From: Armadillidium nasatum
Lineage: Eukaryota > Arthropoda > Malacostraca > Isopoda > Armadillidiidae
DNA length: 64,000 nucleotides
Assembly: GCA_009176605.1 (NCBI GenBank)
Contig: SEYY01000958.1
Location: 177,910-241,909, forward strand
Direction of reading: 5' to 3'
Both the position numbers and the translations under genes were made by a program. The notes below the pieces were generated by a model that did no database searches, had not been told where the DNA came from, and worked only from the letters and a program-made list of their open reading frames with translations. Below, piece after piece: positions 34,557 to 54,516 of the stretch (positions within the stretch are counted from its first letter, which is position 1; each line of letters opens with the position of its first letter).

Positions 34557-37500
34557 CTCCCCAAAGAGAGTTGCAGCTAAGCTGCAAATATTACACTAAG
34601 TTTAATTTTGATTTTATTAACTTGTCACATTTAATAGCTCCTTGTCTTTTAGGTCCACCAATCACCAATTCTGACCTGTCCTTATCACCTTTAGGTACAG
34701 TTTTATCAGCAGAAAGTGAAATCTCTTGAGGAGATGTCTTCTCATGAGATAAAGACATTTTCAATGGATATAGATTATTTAAAGAATAATGAGCTATATT
34801 ATTTGTCCATTACTTTGTTTAACCTTTACTGAACGTATTTTATTATCATGTCGTATTATTAATTCTAAAACTCTACCAGACATCCAGAATGGACGTGGTT
34901 TGATTCCAGATTTAATTAATACAATATAATTTATTTTAATTATATTATCCCAAGATGATTCAAAAATATTACTCATAGACTCCCTAAGACTTAATAAATA
35001 CTCTTTGTACCAAAGTTGTTTAAATTTATTGAACATTTCTTCTTGTGTATCAAGAGTTTTTTCTATTTTTTGTTTAGTTGCCTTCCAAACATTAACTACT
35101 TCACTCCTTAAAATTAGAGAAGAATTACAGTTTAAACGCAAAAAAGAGTTAGGTGTAATAATTTCAATGTCACTAAACTCTGACCTGTAAGTGAGAGGTC
35201 TAGAATTTACAGCAATTTTTATAAATGACAGGGTGGTGAGCATTTCAAAATATGTTAATTTAGCTCTACCAATAACTTTATACATGCAAGACTTTATAGT
35301 ACGAATCTGCCTTTCATAAAATGCTCCTGCCCAAGCAGAAAATAAAGGGATTTTCACATGTTTAATGTTATTAGAATTTAATTCTTTCTTAAACTCATTG
35401 GACTCTAGAGCTTTAGATAGAAAGTTGGCACCTTTGTTAAATGTACGAGCATTATCTGAGTATATTGTAATCTGGGATAGTATAATGATTACAAAAGCGT
35501 TGAAATGCAAGTAGGAATGTTGGTACACTCATGTCTGGAAATAGTTCTAGGTGTATAGCTCTTATATTAAGGCAAGTGAAAATTAAAATGAACATTTTAT
35601 CAGTAGTGTTGGTGTTTTCATTTTTTACAAACAAGTGACCAGATATAATCAATTCCAATAAATTTAAATGGAATTACTAATTTCATATGGTGCTTTGGGA
35701 TATCATTATATTTAGGATATTTAAAAGCTCTAACATTAATCTTTTTACATAAATTGCACAAATTGAGAACCTTTTTTACAGCAATTCTACCTTTTGGAAT
35801 CCAATACCCTTGATTCCTTATATGTGTTAACGTACTGTCAACACCTAGATGTTGAACTTTTTGATGGGACCTTAAAATCAAGAGGGTTGTGAAATAATGA
35901 AATCTAGATTAAATGATTGGATTATGTATATCATAATTAAAATGAGTGCATTTAGGTATTCTTCCTTTAGATCTCAAAATTAAGTTATTAACTAACAATG
36001 GAATAAAATTACTTTTTGGGTCTGATTTTAAAAATTCTATTTCCTTAGAATAACAAGAACTCTGTACACTTTTTAATCCAATACATCAAAGCCTTTTTAT
36101 AGGGATCCTCTTTTTTCATATTACATAATATAAAAATAAATACTTTGTGATATTCATAACTTTGTCAAAATTGGAATTGTTATGAATATTTAGAATTTCA
36201 TTATGATTAGGCTGAAAATTAATATTTATAGTACTAAGACTCATGAATTCATTATCACTACTATCCATATCATTACATAAAACACTAGGATTAATGAATT
36301 TATTATTATTATTAAGATTAGCAGTGAAACAATTATTAATTTCAGGAGCTACAGACAACAAGGAATATTTTGGCCAGGTTTTCAAATCTTTACCCATGTG
36401 GGTCCATGTAACCATAATTTAATATTATCCGTGAATTTTTTGTATGAAACACCTCTGGTTAACAGATCTGCTGGATTTTTATCTGGATGCACATAATGAA
36501 AATAAAACTTAATATTATATTTTACCTTAATATTATTTATCAATGTAGAAACATCTTTTAATCTATTATTTACATATCTTACCCTTAACCTTAGTTTTCA
36601 CAAGTGAGAATCCAATTTAGCACCACCTGAGAATCAACAGTTATGTTAATGTATTCAAATATGAATTTAGAATATGAATCAAGAACAGTAATTAGACATT
36701 TTAAAGCCAAATTCACACCAAGCAACTCAAGAGTAGGAATACTGTAAGATCTCTTGGGGTTGGTTGGAGTTACTTTACCTTTAGCAAACAAAAATTGATT
36801 TTTTACATTACTGGAACTATAGGCTACAAACCCATAGCATAAAGAAGAACTATCACAAAAATATTCAAACCATAAGATTGACTCATTTAATGCTTGTCTA
36901 GGAAAAGCTATATTTCTTAATTGTATCAAATTTGGTTTAAGTTTTTCCCATTCAGATATCATCTCCACAGGTAATTCCTCATCCCACGTTTTATTAGCAG
37001 ACCAAATACTTTTCATCAATAACTTTCCTCTAATACTTAGAGGTAGCGTGAACCCAAGGGGGTCAAACAATTTGGAAGTTTCAGAAAGTACCTGTCTTTT
37101 TGTGATGGCATTACCATAATTTACCTCCGACACATGCAAAGCATCATCTTCCAATTTATATTCATACCCAAGCACTCTCAAACACACTCTCATGCTCCAC
37201 TAACAATTTTTCATCTTTCATACACTTTCTCAAACTTTCACAATTGGTGGACCAAGATCTTAATATGAAGCCACCTTCATACATACAATTATAGGCCTGA
37301 TGGTAAAGTTTGTTTATCTCAGCTGAGTTATTACCAGTAAATATCAAGTTATTATCAAAAAAATTAGAGGGTAAAATCTCTTTACACTTGTCATCAGGAA
37401 ATTGTTCAATATGATGTTGCATAATGTAATGAAGAATAAATGGAGATGCTGTATACCCAAATAATATAGTATTATATCTAAAAGTAATCAACTAATCGTT

Positions 37501-40500
37501 TCTATACCATAGAAAGCAAAATTTATTCCTATCAAACTCTTCTTTTAACCTAATGGATAAAAAAAGCTTGTTTGATATCACTTAACATTATATAATCATT
37601 AGTTCTAAAAACAAATAATAACTTATATAATGAATTCATTAAAACAAGACCTGAATATGAGGCTTCATTTATAGAAGGTATATTTTTACTTATTTTAAAG
37701 GAACAATTAAATACAGGACGTATTTTAGTGGTAACCTTTTCAGCATATCTTATAACAGGCCTATGTGGAATGAACACACATTCATGTTTTTTTTAATCAG
37801 GAATATTAATTACCTCAATGATACCATCATCCTGTTGTTGTTTAAATACCTTATCATATGCAGTTACTAGGTTTTGAGTTGTAAATTTGTTATATACCCT
37901 ATTTAAAACCTTTAATGAAATATCAAAGTTAGAAGGAACTTGTTTAATGAACTCTCCCTTCCAGGGAAGTGTTACATAATAGTGACCATCTTTAAAAGAA
38001 ATATCTCTTTTAAATTTACTTACCATTACTGTATCATAATCAGACTTCATCATTATCATTTGATGGAATACCTACAGATTCCATGGAGAATAAATACTCC
38101 ATACCATTATCTACTTCTGAGTCAATGAGAATATTTTCAAAAGGATAAAATAACTCTTTGTGGGATTCAAAATAAGATTGACAACAGTGTCATTCACCAT
38201 GTCCGACTCTACACCTGTCATCATTCACCATGTCCGACTCTACACCTGCTTTAGGAGAAGTTACCTTTTTAATATTATTTAAAGCAATATTTTGCTTTCT
38301 ATGCAAAAAATTTTGTACATTACCAAATGAGATGTATTTATTAGCTATTTTAAAACGACTACCTGACATTATAGATACTAAATCTAGAGAAGGGAAAAAT
38401 TGTAAAATGTCAGTGCCTAATAATGCTTGAATAGGAAATTTATTATTATCTCCTTCAACATTAAATGCAGAATCAGCCAAGGTTACACCTTGTTTATTTA
38501 ATTCAAGAATGACCTCATTTACACCATCTAATGCATAATTTAAATTCAAATTTTCATTTATTAAGAATGGCATGCAAAAAACATCCATACCTTTAAGCTT
38601 AATACCTAAAAGCAGTTGTTTAAACTGTCTTTGTTCTTTACCAATGAATGTTTGAATATTTAATTCCATCCCATATAGATTATCATAATCTGGAATAATA
38701 TGATTTAATATATCTTTAGATACATACGATCTTTGACTTCCTGTATCTATTATACTTCTCACAGTCACCTTTTTATTACCTTTTATAAGATCAAATGAAA
38801 TTGTAGGCAACATTTAAACACTGTCTGCTTGCTTGTTGAAATGATATGCAAAGACTATTTACAGTATTATTTTTATTTTCATTTGCCTCAATTTTTGGAC
38901 AAAATGCAGTTATGTGAGTATGTTCTTTACATTTGAAACAATTAAACCTTAATTTATTACTTTTACCAAAACAAGTATCAGAATTATGACCAATACCTAC
39001 ACACCTGGTACATAAATTTAAAACCTTAACCCTTTCTACTCTTTGAGCAACAGTGTTATACTTATCACACTTGTATAATGGATGATTTTTAAGTTGACAT
39101 AGCTTACATACATTATACATTTTGTTTTTACTAGGTTCACCTTTTGCATCATTGTTTTTAGATTCTTTGCCATGAACAAGTTTGTATTAAAATTTTGCAA
39201 TGAATTTGATTTAATTTTTACAATATTAAGCATATTAATAACATCACTATAATTTTGAAAAATTTGCTCCAAAGAAGGATAGTTATTTTCCAATTTATGT
39301 ATCAATTCAGTCTTAAATAATCTAGGCAATTTTTTGAAAATGATGTTACTTAACAATATATTACCTGGAGAATTTGGCTCCAAAAAATTTAAATCACAAA
39401 CCTTTAATTCAAAGATTATTGATCTTACTTCATTAATGAATAACTTAGTATTTGCAAACTCAGTATCATGACCATCATTAATCTTTAAGTCATTTAATTT
39501 ATTCATATATTCATTTACAATTAAAGTCTGTCTAGAAATTCTTTCTTTAAAAGTTCTAAAGCGACCTTATAATTATCATTATTCAAAGACAAATGGCTAA
39601 CAACCTTTAGAGCATAACCTTTAAGGTATTCTTAATGATACGTTAATTTTACAGAATCTTCAATGTCTTCTTTATTACCTATTACATTATTAAACTTAGT
39701 TAAAAAATTATGGAAGACCAATTTATTTTGTTCTGAACCATCAAATTGATCACACGTGATTACAGGTAATTTATAGTCTCTGGTTGTGTTTATTTTACTC
39801 ATAATATCAATAAACTGTTCATTAAACAAACACTCATTTACAGGTGGCTTATCCTTTTCTAAATAATTACCAAATATAGCCATATCTACAGACAGGTCAA
39901 AATGGTAATTGGTAGACTTTTCTATTTCTTTATGAAAAAAATCAGGCTCTATCTGATCTATTTCATATTGTGACAAGACATTTAATATTTTTTCATCTAA
40001 GATTTTTATTTCTAATAACTCATTATTAATCTTTTCATAATTAGAATAAAATATCAGCTTATTCAACTTATCATTTTAACGTATTTTTAATTTATTTATC
40101 AATATAGTGACCTTGGCTTTATGAGTAACCCTACTTTTTACAAAAGTATTAATAGTCTTTTTACAATCAACCAATACATTTTTTTCTTCAGATGTCATTG
40201 TTTAAATTTATTTATTATCAACCCAATAGTAATTAAAACTAATAATAATACTACAACCTAAATTTGAAATAGCCTCTTCAATCAATAGGTCAGTTTTATA
40301 ACCTAAACTGATTAAATAAACCATTAGGCCATACTTAATAGCTAACTTAAAATTAATTAAGCCATTATCCCACTTAATACTAACTTAATAATAACTTAAT
40401 TCTAGTTAGGCAAATAGGTCAAAAAATTTAACTTGGAAGTTAGACTAGGTTAGGCCTAATTAAAAATAAGCCTAATAGGCTAAGCCCAAAATCTTCCTTT

Positions 40501-40749
40501 ACCTTAGTATAGATCAGAGCTATATTCAACAATATTTACTTATATAACCTATCTTTAAAGGTTAGGTTATAATTAATTTTAATGATCTCAATATTTACAA
40601 TAGGCTATAGGCTATATAATTAATAGGCATGTCTTGTTAACAATTATTCAGATAGCCATCCGCTACGCACGAAGCCTGCTTAAATTTTATGATTACTAAA
40701 TAGCTTAAATTTTACCAATACAATATCAATATTTTAAATTGAAATACAT

Positions 40750-41245
40750 TGGAATTTATATTATTATTATTTATAGTTTTACAATTAAAAATCTTCTTAC
40801 CTTTTAAGTTTCTCCCCCTCCTAACTATCCCAGGCACAAACCTTAGTATAAATAGCCAAATATACGCTAGCTTACTACCCAAAACAGCCAGAAGGAAATA
40901 TTTGAGATATTATTGTAAACTCTCAGCACAATGAAATTCAAGAAGATTTTCAATTTAAAATATTGAATCGTATAAGCTAATATAATAGTCTTATTTAGGA
41001 TACTTATCTTACAATATATTTCACTATTAGTAATAAATTTATATTTCACAAAGTTCTGGAATTTACTAGTCAGGATCTTCACTTCTACCTTACAGTAGCT
41101 TAACATAGAGACTGTTTTTCCGATTAAGAAAATAGTATGATTTTAACTCCTTTTCTCAGCGCATTCGTCACTTTATAGCTACGTAATATTTTAACAAATG
41201 GAAAATTTTATATTAAATGATTTTAAAAATTAATTAAAAAAAATA
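40750..41245 (-). repeat. 5' LTR of the BEL element
   Basis: Sister of 33427-34556. Its inner edge (CCA on the minus strand) is at about 40750. Its outer edge fades into A/T-rich sequence and the (TA)n tract that precedes the Par-3 exon, so the first 20-40 bases of this LTR are unclear. Confidence 0.8.
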
Positions 41246-41258
41246 AAAAATATATAAT

Positions 41259-43790
<2,532 letters not shown>

Positions 43791-44248
43791 TATGTGGATG
43801 AATATGGATATTTCTATATTTCCACATTATGTAGTAGAATATCAATATCACAATTTAAGTACATATTAAATACAGGGTGAGAATAAAGTTGTACAAAACT
43901 TAAATTTAAATCCAATTTAAATATTTGCTAATGCTGTAAGTGTACTTTCCTTCTCTTTACCAATATAGAGCCTCGAAATCCAATGTTGAAATCTCCTTTT
44001 AATTCCTTTCAGCTCCCACCTCATTAACACAAAATGGAATAACTTTGGTGGTCCAATACCCAATATTCTTATCAAGAATTGAATTTAATAATTAATTGAT
44101 CTAAAACTTAGAAAGCAATAACATAATTTATTTTTAATACATTCTAGCTCTCATCTCCCAATTTGTATATGTTCTTGATATCACCTTAGTTTATAAGGCT
44201 TTCAAAAATTTTCTTATTATTTTATTCTTACATTATCATGGCCTATAT
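43791..44248. other. AT-rich intron-like DNA
   Basis: No gene or known repeat recognised. This is the left flank of the H2 hAT insertion and continues at 45894 after it. Confidence 0.5.
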
Positions 44249-44498
44249 CTCTTCATTAGAGGTGGACCGGATATCCGCATCCGCATCCGCAACTGCGGAT
44301 ATCCGCATCATTTTTCCAATATCCGCATCCGCGGATATCCGCAATTGGATATCCGCAACCGCATCCGCATTTGCGGATAGTAAAAAAATAAAAGAGTGAA
44401 AAATGTAGATTGCTTTGCACACCAAACTCAGATAGTAGTCAAAAATTCCATTATGAGTCAAAAATGTGTATCCGATTTAATAACCAAATGTAGGTTAA

Positions 44499-45490
44499 TT
44501 GCTACGCATTTCAATCACATCCGTTGTAGCCCAAAATGAGCTGAAGAAAATACAAACAAGATTAAATGTTCGTCTACTTTCTGTCATGCAAGATATTCAA
44601 ACACGCTGGAATAGTAGTTTGCATATGCTTGAGAGGATGAGCGAAATTAATGAGGCCATTTGCCTTTATGCTTCAAGCAGCACAAAAATAAAGCCTCTAA
44701 CAGCTGACGAAAATGACATTTTAAATAATTGTATTAATATCCTTAAGCCTTTTGAAGAATTAACAAAGACTATAAGTTCAGCTGAATCATGTTTGTCAGA
44801 TGTGATACCACTTGTTTCAACATTGAAAGTTGTGTTAACAAATGTTATTAAGTCTAAGGGAGTTTCAAGGATGACTGAAACATTAATGAAGGAGATGAAC
44901 GACAGATTTGAAAACCTGGAAAATGATGATGCTTATACAATTGCAACCTTTTTAGATCCTAGGTACAAAACAAAATTTTTTAAACCACTTGTTTCTCAGA
45001 ATGTTAAAATCAAATTAGGATGCTTATGCGATGAGATGATAGAAACAGCTAAAATAACGCCTTTTTCAAGAAAAAGCAAAAGCTCTCAGATACAAAAGAA
45101 ACAAAATCTGTTAGCTTAAGCATTGCTAAATCAATGAAAGATCTTCTAGCTTCCAGCAGAGATGAAGAATCACAGTCAGAAGTGTCAAAGGATACAATAT
45201 CGATTATTGAAAATTATCTAAAACTCCCACGTTTGGAGGCAGATAAAGACCAACTGGTTTGGTGGAGAGATAATTGCAAAAGTTTCCCTTTTCTTGCTGA
45301 GCTGGCAAGGACTTATTTAGCATGTCCTTCAACTAGTGTTGCTAGTGAGCGTCTTTTCAGTGGAGCAGGCCTCATTTACGACGAAAAGCGAACCAAACTT
45401 TCACTTGAAAGAGCCCAAAAGCTTTATTTTCTAAAAAATAACTTACCAATTATTAACTTCAAATGGAATATGGAATATGTGAAACTGTGA
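44499..45490 (+). pseudogene. hAT transposase, N-terminally deleted and frameshifted
   Basis: Two consecutive frames (44499-45119, 45134-45490) cover the core and C-terminal parts of an Ac/zBED-like hAT transposase. The first holds MQDIQTRWNSSLHMLERM (about residues 25-42), the helical core and FLDPRYKTKFF. The second holds the hAT dimerisation region with FPFLAELARTYLACPSTSVA followed by SERLFSGAG and an end at KNNLPI. A stop and small frame change at about 45118-45134 separate them. The upstream BED finger and first catalytic Asp region are absent. The ATG at 44499 is probably internal. Codon pattern is otherwise well kept, suggesting a moderate age. Confidence 0.87.
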
Positions 45491-45517
45491 AGTGTGAAGG
45501 TAATATTGAATTACTGG

Positions 45518-45657
<140 letters not shown>

Positions 45658-45893
45658 CCTTTTTCCAAATGGGTGGAGGTTGGGGAAAGAGGTTGGTGGA
45701 GTGTTCAAGAGTTGGGTCCCCGTCCCAAACCCTGGTAACAAAGATTCTGGATATTATATTTAAAATTCCAAGAATCTATGACAAAAACTCTTAAAAAATT
45801 AAACTATCCGCATCCGCATCTGCGGATATCCGCAACCGCATCCGCATCCGCGGATAGTGAAAAATTACTATCCGGTCCACCTCTACTCTTCAT

Positions 45894-46301
<408 letters not shown>

Positions 46302-47638
46302 TCCAGTGGACAAACACAGGAGGCCAACCTGTTTTCACTGCAGTCGGAAAAGTCCTATCTTGGTCATGATAGGCCGACGTGTCCAGACACACGGCGCTTC
46401 AAAGTGTGCAAGTCAAAGGAAGTTAGGAAAAGATAAAGGGAATGCGTTCCAGACTCTACCAGTAGAGTATATGCAAGATTGAGAATAGCGATTAAGTCTA
46501 GGGTCAGAGTCGGACAGAGAAAAGATGCGATTATGTAGAAAGGCTTGTCGCACGAGCTCTTCTCAGTGGAGGAGGTATGTGATGAGAGAGTTCAGAAGAG
46601 CAGTGTTCATTGTAATAATGATAGTATAGAGAAAGTGACACAACAATTCAACTGGCAATAATAGACTGGAGAGAGTGTTGATGAGACGAAAAGCCGTAAC
46701 TTCACTCACAAAGGAGAGCTGTATGAGTGGAACCACCCGAGATTTGTGAAGTATACTCCATACAGGGGCGAACAACACCCCTATACAGAGCAAGCAACTT
46801 TAGTGCAGTGAAGAAATTGCGAAGGCGGCTCAAAACACCCAACCTCTTAGAAGGAATGAAAAGTAAAAAAGTGTTGTGGGTAGGACAAAACTCTGAGGAA
46901 CACCACTATTAATAGATTTAAAAGATAAACGGTGGCCGTCTATAACAGCTGCTTAAAGGAAATTAGAGAGAAGTTTGGAAATCAAAGCTTTTTTGCCAGA
47001 CTTTATTGAAGGCTTTTGATATGTCCAGCACAACAGCAAAAGATTCACCAAAATGCCGAATAGCTTAAGACCCAGAGTCAGAGAGAAGGAAAGAAAATCA
47101 TCAAAAGAGCGTTTCTTACGAAAGCCATACTTGGCGATCAGAGATTAAATTAGAAGAATTGAGATGTTTCCAAATCTTCCTGTTAAGGATAGATTCGAAA
47201 ACTTTAGAGAGAACGGAGGTCAAAGAAATGGGACGATAGTTGGAGGGTTGAGAGCGATCCTCCCTCTTCGGCACAGTCTAAATGAGCGCATGTTTCCAGC
47301 AAGAAGGGAAGATTGAAGTAGAAAGACAGAGACGAAATAGTTTACCAAGGCAGGGTGCAAGCTCGAAAGCACAAGTTTTGAGAGCCACAGGAGGGATACC
47401 ATCAGGAGCGTACGCTTTTGTATTAAGCTCAGAGAGAGCAGAAATGACGTCTTTAGAAGAAATTACAATTTTAGGCATATATGAGTTGGAGGGTGTTGAA
47501 GGAGTAGCAGCTCTGGAATTGTCTAAGGTTGAATTAGAGGCAAACGTTTAAGAGGCTAAGAGTTCAGCTTTAGAAGAAGGAAAAACAGCAGTTGTGCCGT
47601 CAGAAGATACTAGAGGAGGAAAGAGAAAGAAGTAAAGT

Positions 47639-47641
<3 letters not shown>

Positions 47642-47692
<51 letters not shown>
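47642..47692. repeat. poly-T run of 51 bases inside LINE A8
   Basis: Sister copy A2 has only seven T at the same place (about 14960), so this is homopolymer growth or an assembly artefact within the element, not an A-tail. Confidence 0.9.
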
Positions 47693-47693
<1 letters not shown>

Positions 47694-47848
47694 AAAGGCT
47701 AAGGAGGAGAAAAGAGAAAGTTTATTGTTTTCTATCGATAAAAGTTTTTGGTGTTACGAAAGATAGATTAGATTTTGCAGTATTCCGGGATGAAGCATAA
47801 ATTGCTTAACTTTCTGTACTTTGAAGAGGATGGCAATCCCTGAAGGTG

Positions 47849-50110
47849 TATCTTCTGGCACTTTGATCGGGCTGACTGGGGGGCTTTGCGTTGCTTCTAC
47901 GCTAACTATTCCTGGAGTGACTGCTTTGTCTCTGAAGACGCTTCTGTCTCTGCCGATAAGGTGGGGGCCGTAATCGTTGCTGGGATGAGCAGTTTCACTC
48001 CTTCTTCAACTAAATTTTTCTCTCCTCAAAATCCATGGTTCGATCGCGCTTGTTCTCGTGCCATTCAGGCTAGAGACATGGCGTATCGAGAGTGGAAAAA
48101 ATTCTCCTTCTCCTATCACTCTAGCTAATTTTCATTCAGCTCGGAATCGTTGCAGGGATATTCTTCAACGAGCAAAGCAGACTTTCACCAAACGAAGGTG
48201 TGCTGAACTCCTAAATTCTACTGAAAAATCTTTCTGGCCTCTTGCCAAAAAATCTCCAACAATTTCTGTAAATCTTCCTTTCCTCCTCTTATTCGCTCTG
48301 ATGGTTCTGTTGCTAACACCAACTGAAAAGGCTAATCTTTTCGGCCTCCTATTCTCCTCTAATTCTACATTGGACGACTCAGGCAAGCCTCCTCCTACTT
48401 CTTCTCCCCTCAGATGTCCCATACCTTTGCCTGTGATTTCATTAGACCAGGTGCATGGGCTTCTGAAGTCTATGAACGTTAGGAAGGCAAGCGGCCCGGA
48501 TGGCATTCCTCCTAGAGTTTTAAGGGAGTGCGCCTCTGAGTTGGCTCCGTCCCTCGTTCAACTTTTCTCTCTATGCCTCAATACTAGTACTTTCCCTCAG
48601 TGTTGGAAACGCGCATTAGTCCAACCTATTCCGAAGAAAGGTAGCCGCTCTGATCCTTCCAACTATCGCCCTATAGCTCTCACTTGTATTCTGTCTAAGA
48701 TCTTTGAAACCCTTCTCAACTCTCACTTCTTAGATCATCTGGAATCTCATTCCCTTCTTTCTGATCATCAGTATGGCTTTCGACGTTCGAGGTCTACTGG
48801 TGATATACTTTCCTATCTCACAGATCTATGGTCTTCTGCCCTTAGGGACCATGGGGAGACTTGCGTGGTGGCGCTTGACATATCTAAGGCGTTTGTCCGG
48901 GTATGGCATGCGTCACTGCTTTCCAGGCTCCCCTCCTTTGGGTTTCCTCTTTCTCTTTGCTTACTTATGTCTAATTTTCTTTCTAATCGTTCCATTTCAG
49001 CTGTTGTTGATGGAGCGACTTATTCTTCCTTTCCTGTCAATAGTGGTGTTCCTCAGGGCTCTGTCTTGTCTCCTACTCTATTCTTACTTTTCATTAATGA
49101 TCTTCTCAGCTGTTCATCTAACCCTATCCATTCATATGCCGATGACTCAACCCTCCATTCTTCTACTCATTTCAAATCTGCTCCTTCCTTTGCATCTAGA
49201 GTTGCTTCTCGTCTTCATCTTTCAGATTCCATTCTTGCAGATCTGGATAGAATTTCCCAGTGGGGTCGTCTCAACCTTGTGAAATTCAACTCTTTAAAAA
49301 CTCAACTTCTAGAAATCTCCCTATCAAAGACACATCCTAACTTTTCTATTTCCTTCGAGGGTTCTCCCATCTCTCCTGTTGACAATATAAACATCCTTGG
49401 CCTTCACATAAACAAAAAAATGTCTTGGGAAACCTCATATCACAATGGTTGCTAGGGCGGCTTCAAAGAAGATGGGAGTTCTGTTTAGACTGCGAGAATT
49501 TTTTTCTTCCTCGCAGTTACTCCAATTATACAAGGGTCTCATCCGCCCTTGTATGGAGTACTGCTCTCATATCTGGGGTGGCTCAGGTTTCACCCGTCTT
49601 TTGGATAGGGTTGAGTCAAAGGCTAAAAGACTTATAAACTGTCCCGCTCTTTCTAACTCTCTTTTCTCTTTATCTTTGCCACGTGATGTTGGTGCCTTGT
49701 CTCTTTTCTATAGGTACTACAGCGGCAAATGCTCGAGGGAACTATCCACCCGTGTACCTCCACCTTTACGGCGTCCTCGCAGCACAAAAGGTGCAATGTC
49801 AGCGCATCAATTTTGCGTGGACATAGGCAATTTCTGGCTTGTCCACTGTGGTGACTCTTTCTTTCCTGCCACTTCTCTTTTGTGGAACTCTCTTCCATCT
49901 TCTGTATTTCCCTCTGCATTTAATCTCAATTTCTTTAAAGCCCGCGTCTGCGCTCACCTAAGAAATTTGCGTTAGGTGGGTACTGTGGGGGTGGTTTTTT
50001 ATTTTTTGGATTTTGTGCTCTTTCACTTTCATTTTTATTCTTTTAACACCCCCTCCTTGAATAGGGCTTTGCCCGTGAATGGTGGTGATGTGTAAAAAAA
50101 AAAAAAAAAC
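47849..50110 (+). mobile_element. LINE family C, 5' truncated, inserted in LINE A8
   Basis: Starts within the linker after the endonuclease (GVSSGTLIGLTGGLCVASTL region, RADWGALRCFYANYSWSDCF) and runs through RT and C-terminal domain. It ends with a 3' UTR (49976-50095) and a poly(A) run at 50096-50109. Family A sequence continues on each side on the other strand. Near-matching ATCCCTGA/ATCCTGGA words at the two edges may be an imperfect target duplication. It is clearly related to family A at the protein level (same YADDST, SHIWGGS blocks) but has its own 3' UTR and a true poly(A), not TA. It is the best preserved LINE in the window. Confidence 0.88.
48058..49975 (+). pseudogene. LINE C reverse transcriptase ORF, one late frameshift
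   Basis: Reverse transcriptase of a CR1/L2-like LINE; it would copy its own RNA at a nicked target. The first frame, 48058-49455, holds KASGPDGIPPRVLRECASEL (48485-48545). Then come NYRPIALTCILSKIFETLLN near 48661, HQYGFRRSRSTGDI, VALDISKAFVRVWH (usual DRVWH, first Asp changed), SGVPQGSVLSPTLF, and YADDST with YADD at 49135-49146. A frame change near 49445 moves the C-terminal part (PCMEYCSHIWGGSGFTRLLD, PPPLRRPRS) to 49445-49975. An earlier frame change lies near 48060-48130. Two or three lesions only, so it is younger than the A copies around it. The ORF start is lost by 5' truncation. Confidence 0.88.
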
Positions 50111-51337
50111 TATCCTGGAGATGAATAACACGACCATAAACAGAGTTAAACCAAGAATTGTTAGATTTAGTAGAAGGGAAAGAATATGGAATGTGCGCCT
50201 CCATGCCAAAGAAAATTAGCTCGGTAATGCATTCTGCACACTCAGAGGCTCCCCTTCCACGGAAGTAATAATCATTCCACAGGGAATAGAAGTAACATGA
50301 TTCAAATGGACAGAACAAATGAATGTCGAAATGCCACAAACGTTTCCTTTCAATTGAAAGGGGTCTTTTCTGCCGAAGACTTGGAGATGGAAGAAGATAC
50401 AGAAATAAGATGATGATCGGAGGAACCCAAAGGAGGAAAGAGTTTAAAAGGATAAGGAGAAGGAATAGAAATTAGAAAAATACCTAGAATGTTGGGTTCA
50501 TCTCCAAGAAGATCAGAGAAACTAAGTAGGGAGCTGCACCAACTGTTTGGGGTTGTTTTTGACAGCGAAATGAAAGGCATGTTCACGAGCTGTATCATGA
50601 GAACCAACCAGAAGAAAGCCATAGGTGGTGGTGAACATTGAAATCACCTGATATGATGATTTCAGGGAAAGAAGAAGAATAGAGAATATGGTCTATTGTG
50701 GAGTTTAGAAAGTCGAAGAATTTAGGATAATCAATAGATAGGAGATAAATAAACAGAAGAAATGAATTTTGTCATAGAATGGCAAAAAAGCCTAAGCCAC
50801 AAGGTGGAAAATTTGGAAGACTCTAAATTAGAGACACAGGAATATACAACATTGTTGCACACGTATGCGCAACAACCACCTTTGACTGAAAATTTCGGAT
50901 GGAGACAGTATGAGGAAGCAGTAGGATTTGCTGTGAGAAGGCTCAAATACCTGAGTTTTGGTAAAGAATTAAGAGGTGACAGCGAATGTTGCAGAAATTA
51001 ATGGAAAACAAAACAGACTGTGCATCCGGAACTGCCTGCTCCAAATTCATGGTGGTACCAACCCCATCACTTGAGGCCATCAATTCCCAAGTGGGGAAAG
51101 GGTGGATGAGGGGCCATCTTTGGAATCCGCTCTTCTTGGATTCTCCGAGGCTGGCGATGAAGACGCCATATTATTATTATATTTTAATAGGTTTGTGCCT
51201 GAAAAAGTATTTTTTATGTGTGAAGGGGGAGCCTACTCCGTGTAGATGAGCGCGAAAAGGTGCTTACCATTGGGCACCAGGATAAGATGGGAAGGAAATA
51301 CCCTTAACCTCCCATATATTCAGTGTGTGGGGGGGGG

Positions 51338-54312
<2,975 letters not shown>

Positions 54313-54314
54313 CA

Positions 54315-54412
<98 letters not shown>
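54313..54412. repeat. (TA)n tract at LINE B 3' end
   Basis: TA tract of 100 bp with two slips, followed by 14 T (54413-54426), which is the A-tail of LINE B on the other strand. Confidence 0.96.
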
Positions 54413-54413
<1 letters not shown>

Positions 54414-54516
54414 TTTTTTTTTTTTTAACCTTCTCACCCCCTGACCACCCCATGCTGGGGTGGCCACACTTCGCTAATGAAGCCGCCCACCGCAGTCGGC
54501 CTCCTCCAGAGATCAC

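Larger units (their letters stand above)
33427..41245 (-). mobile_element. BEL/Pao LTR retrotransposon fossil with both LTRs
   Basis: The minus strand carries the full order of a BEL/Pao element: a leader of about 550 bp, then gag starting near 40198 with a DUF1759-like part near 39640-39790. Cys/His knuckles follow near 38850-39120, a retropepsin-like IIDTGSQRSYV near 38740, and RT at about 37160-37960. RNase H at about 36590-37190 has the LSETSKLFDPLGF signature. An integrase zinc part lies near 35740-35880, a catalytic core near 35200-35660, and a DUF5641-like end near 34800-35050. A polypurine tract (CTCTTTGGGGAG) precedes the 3' LTR. The coding region is broken in about ten places, so it is not functional. 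The LTRs differ at about 3 percent of sites, which implies a fairly recent insertion. Confidence 0.88.
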
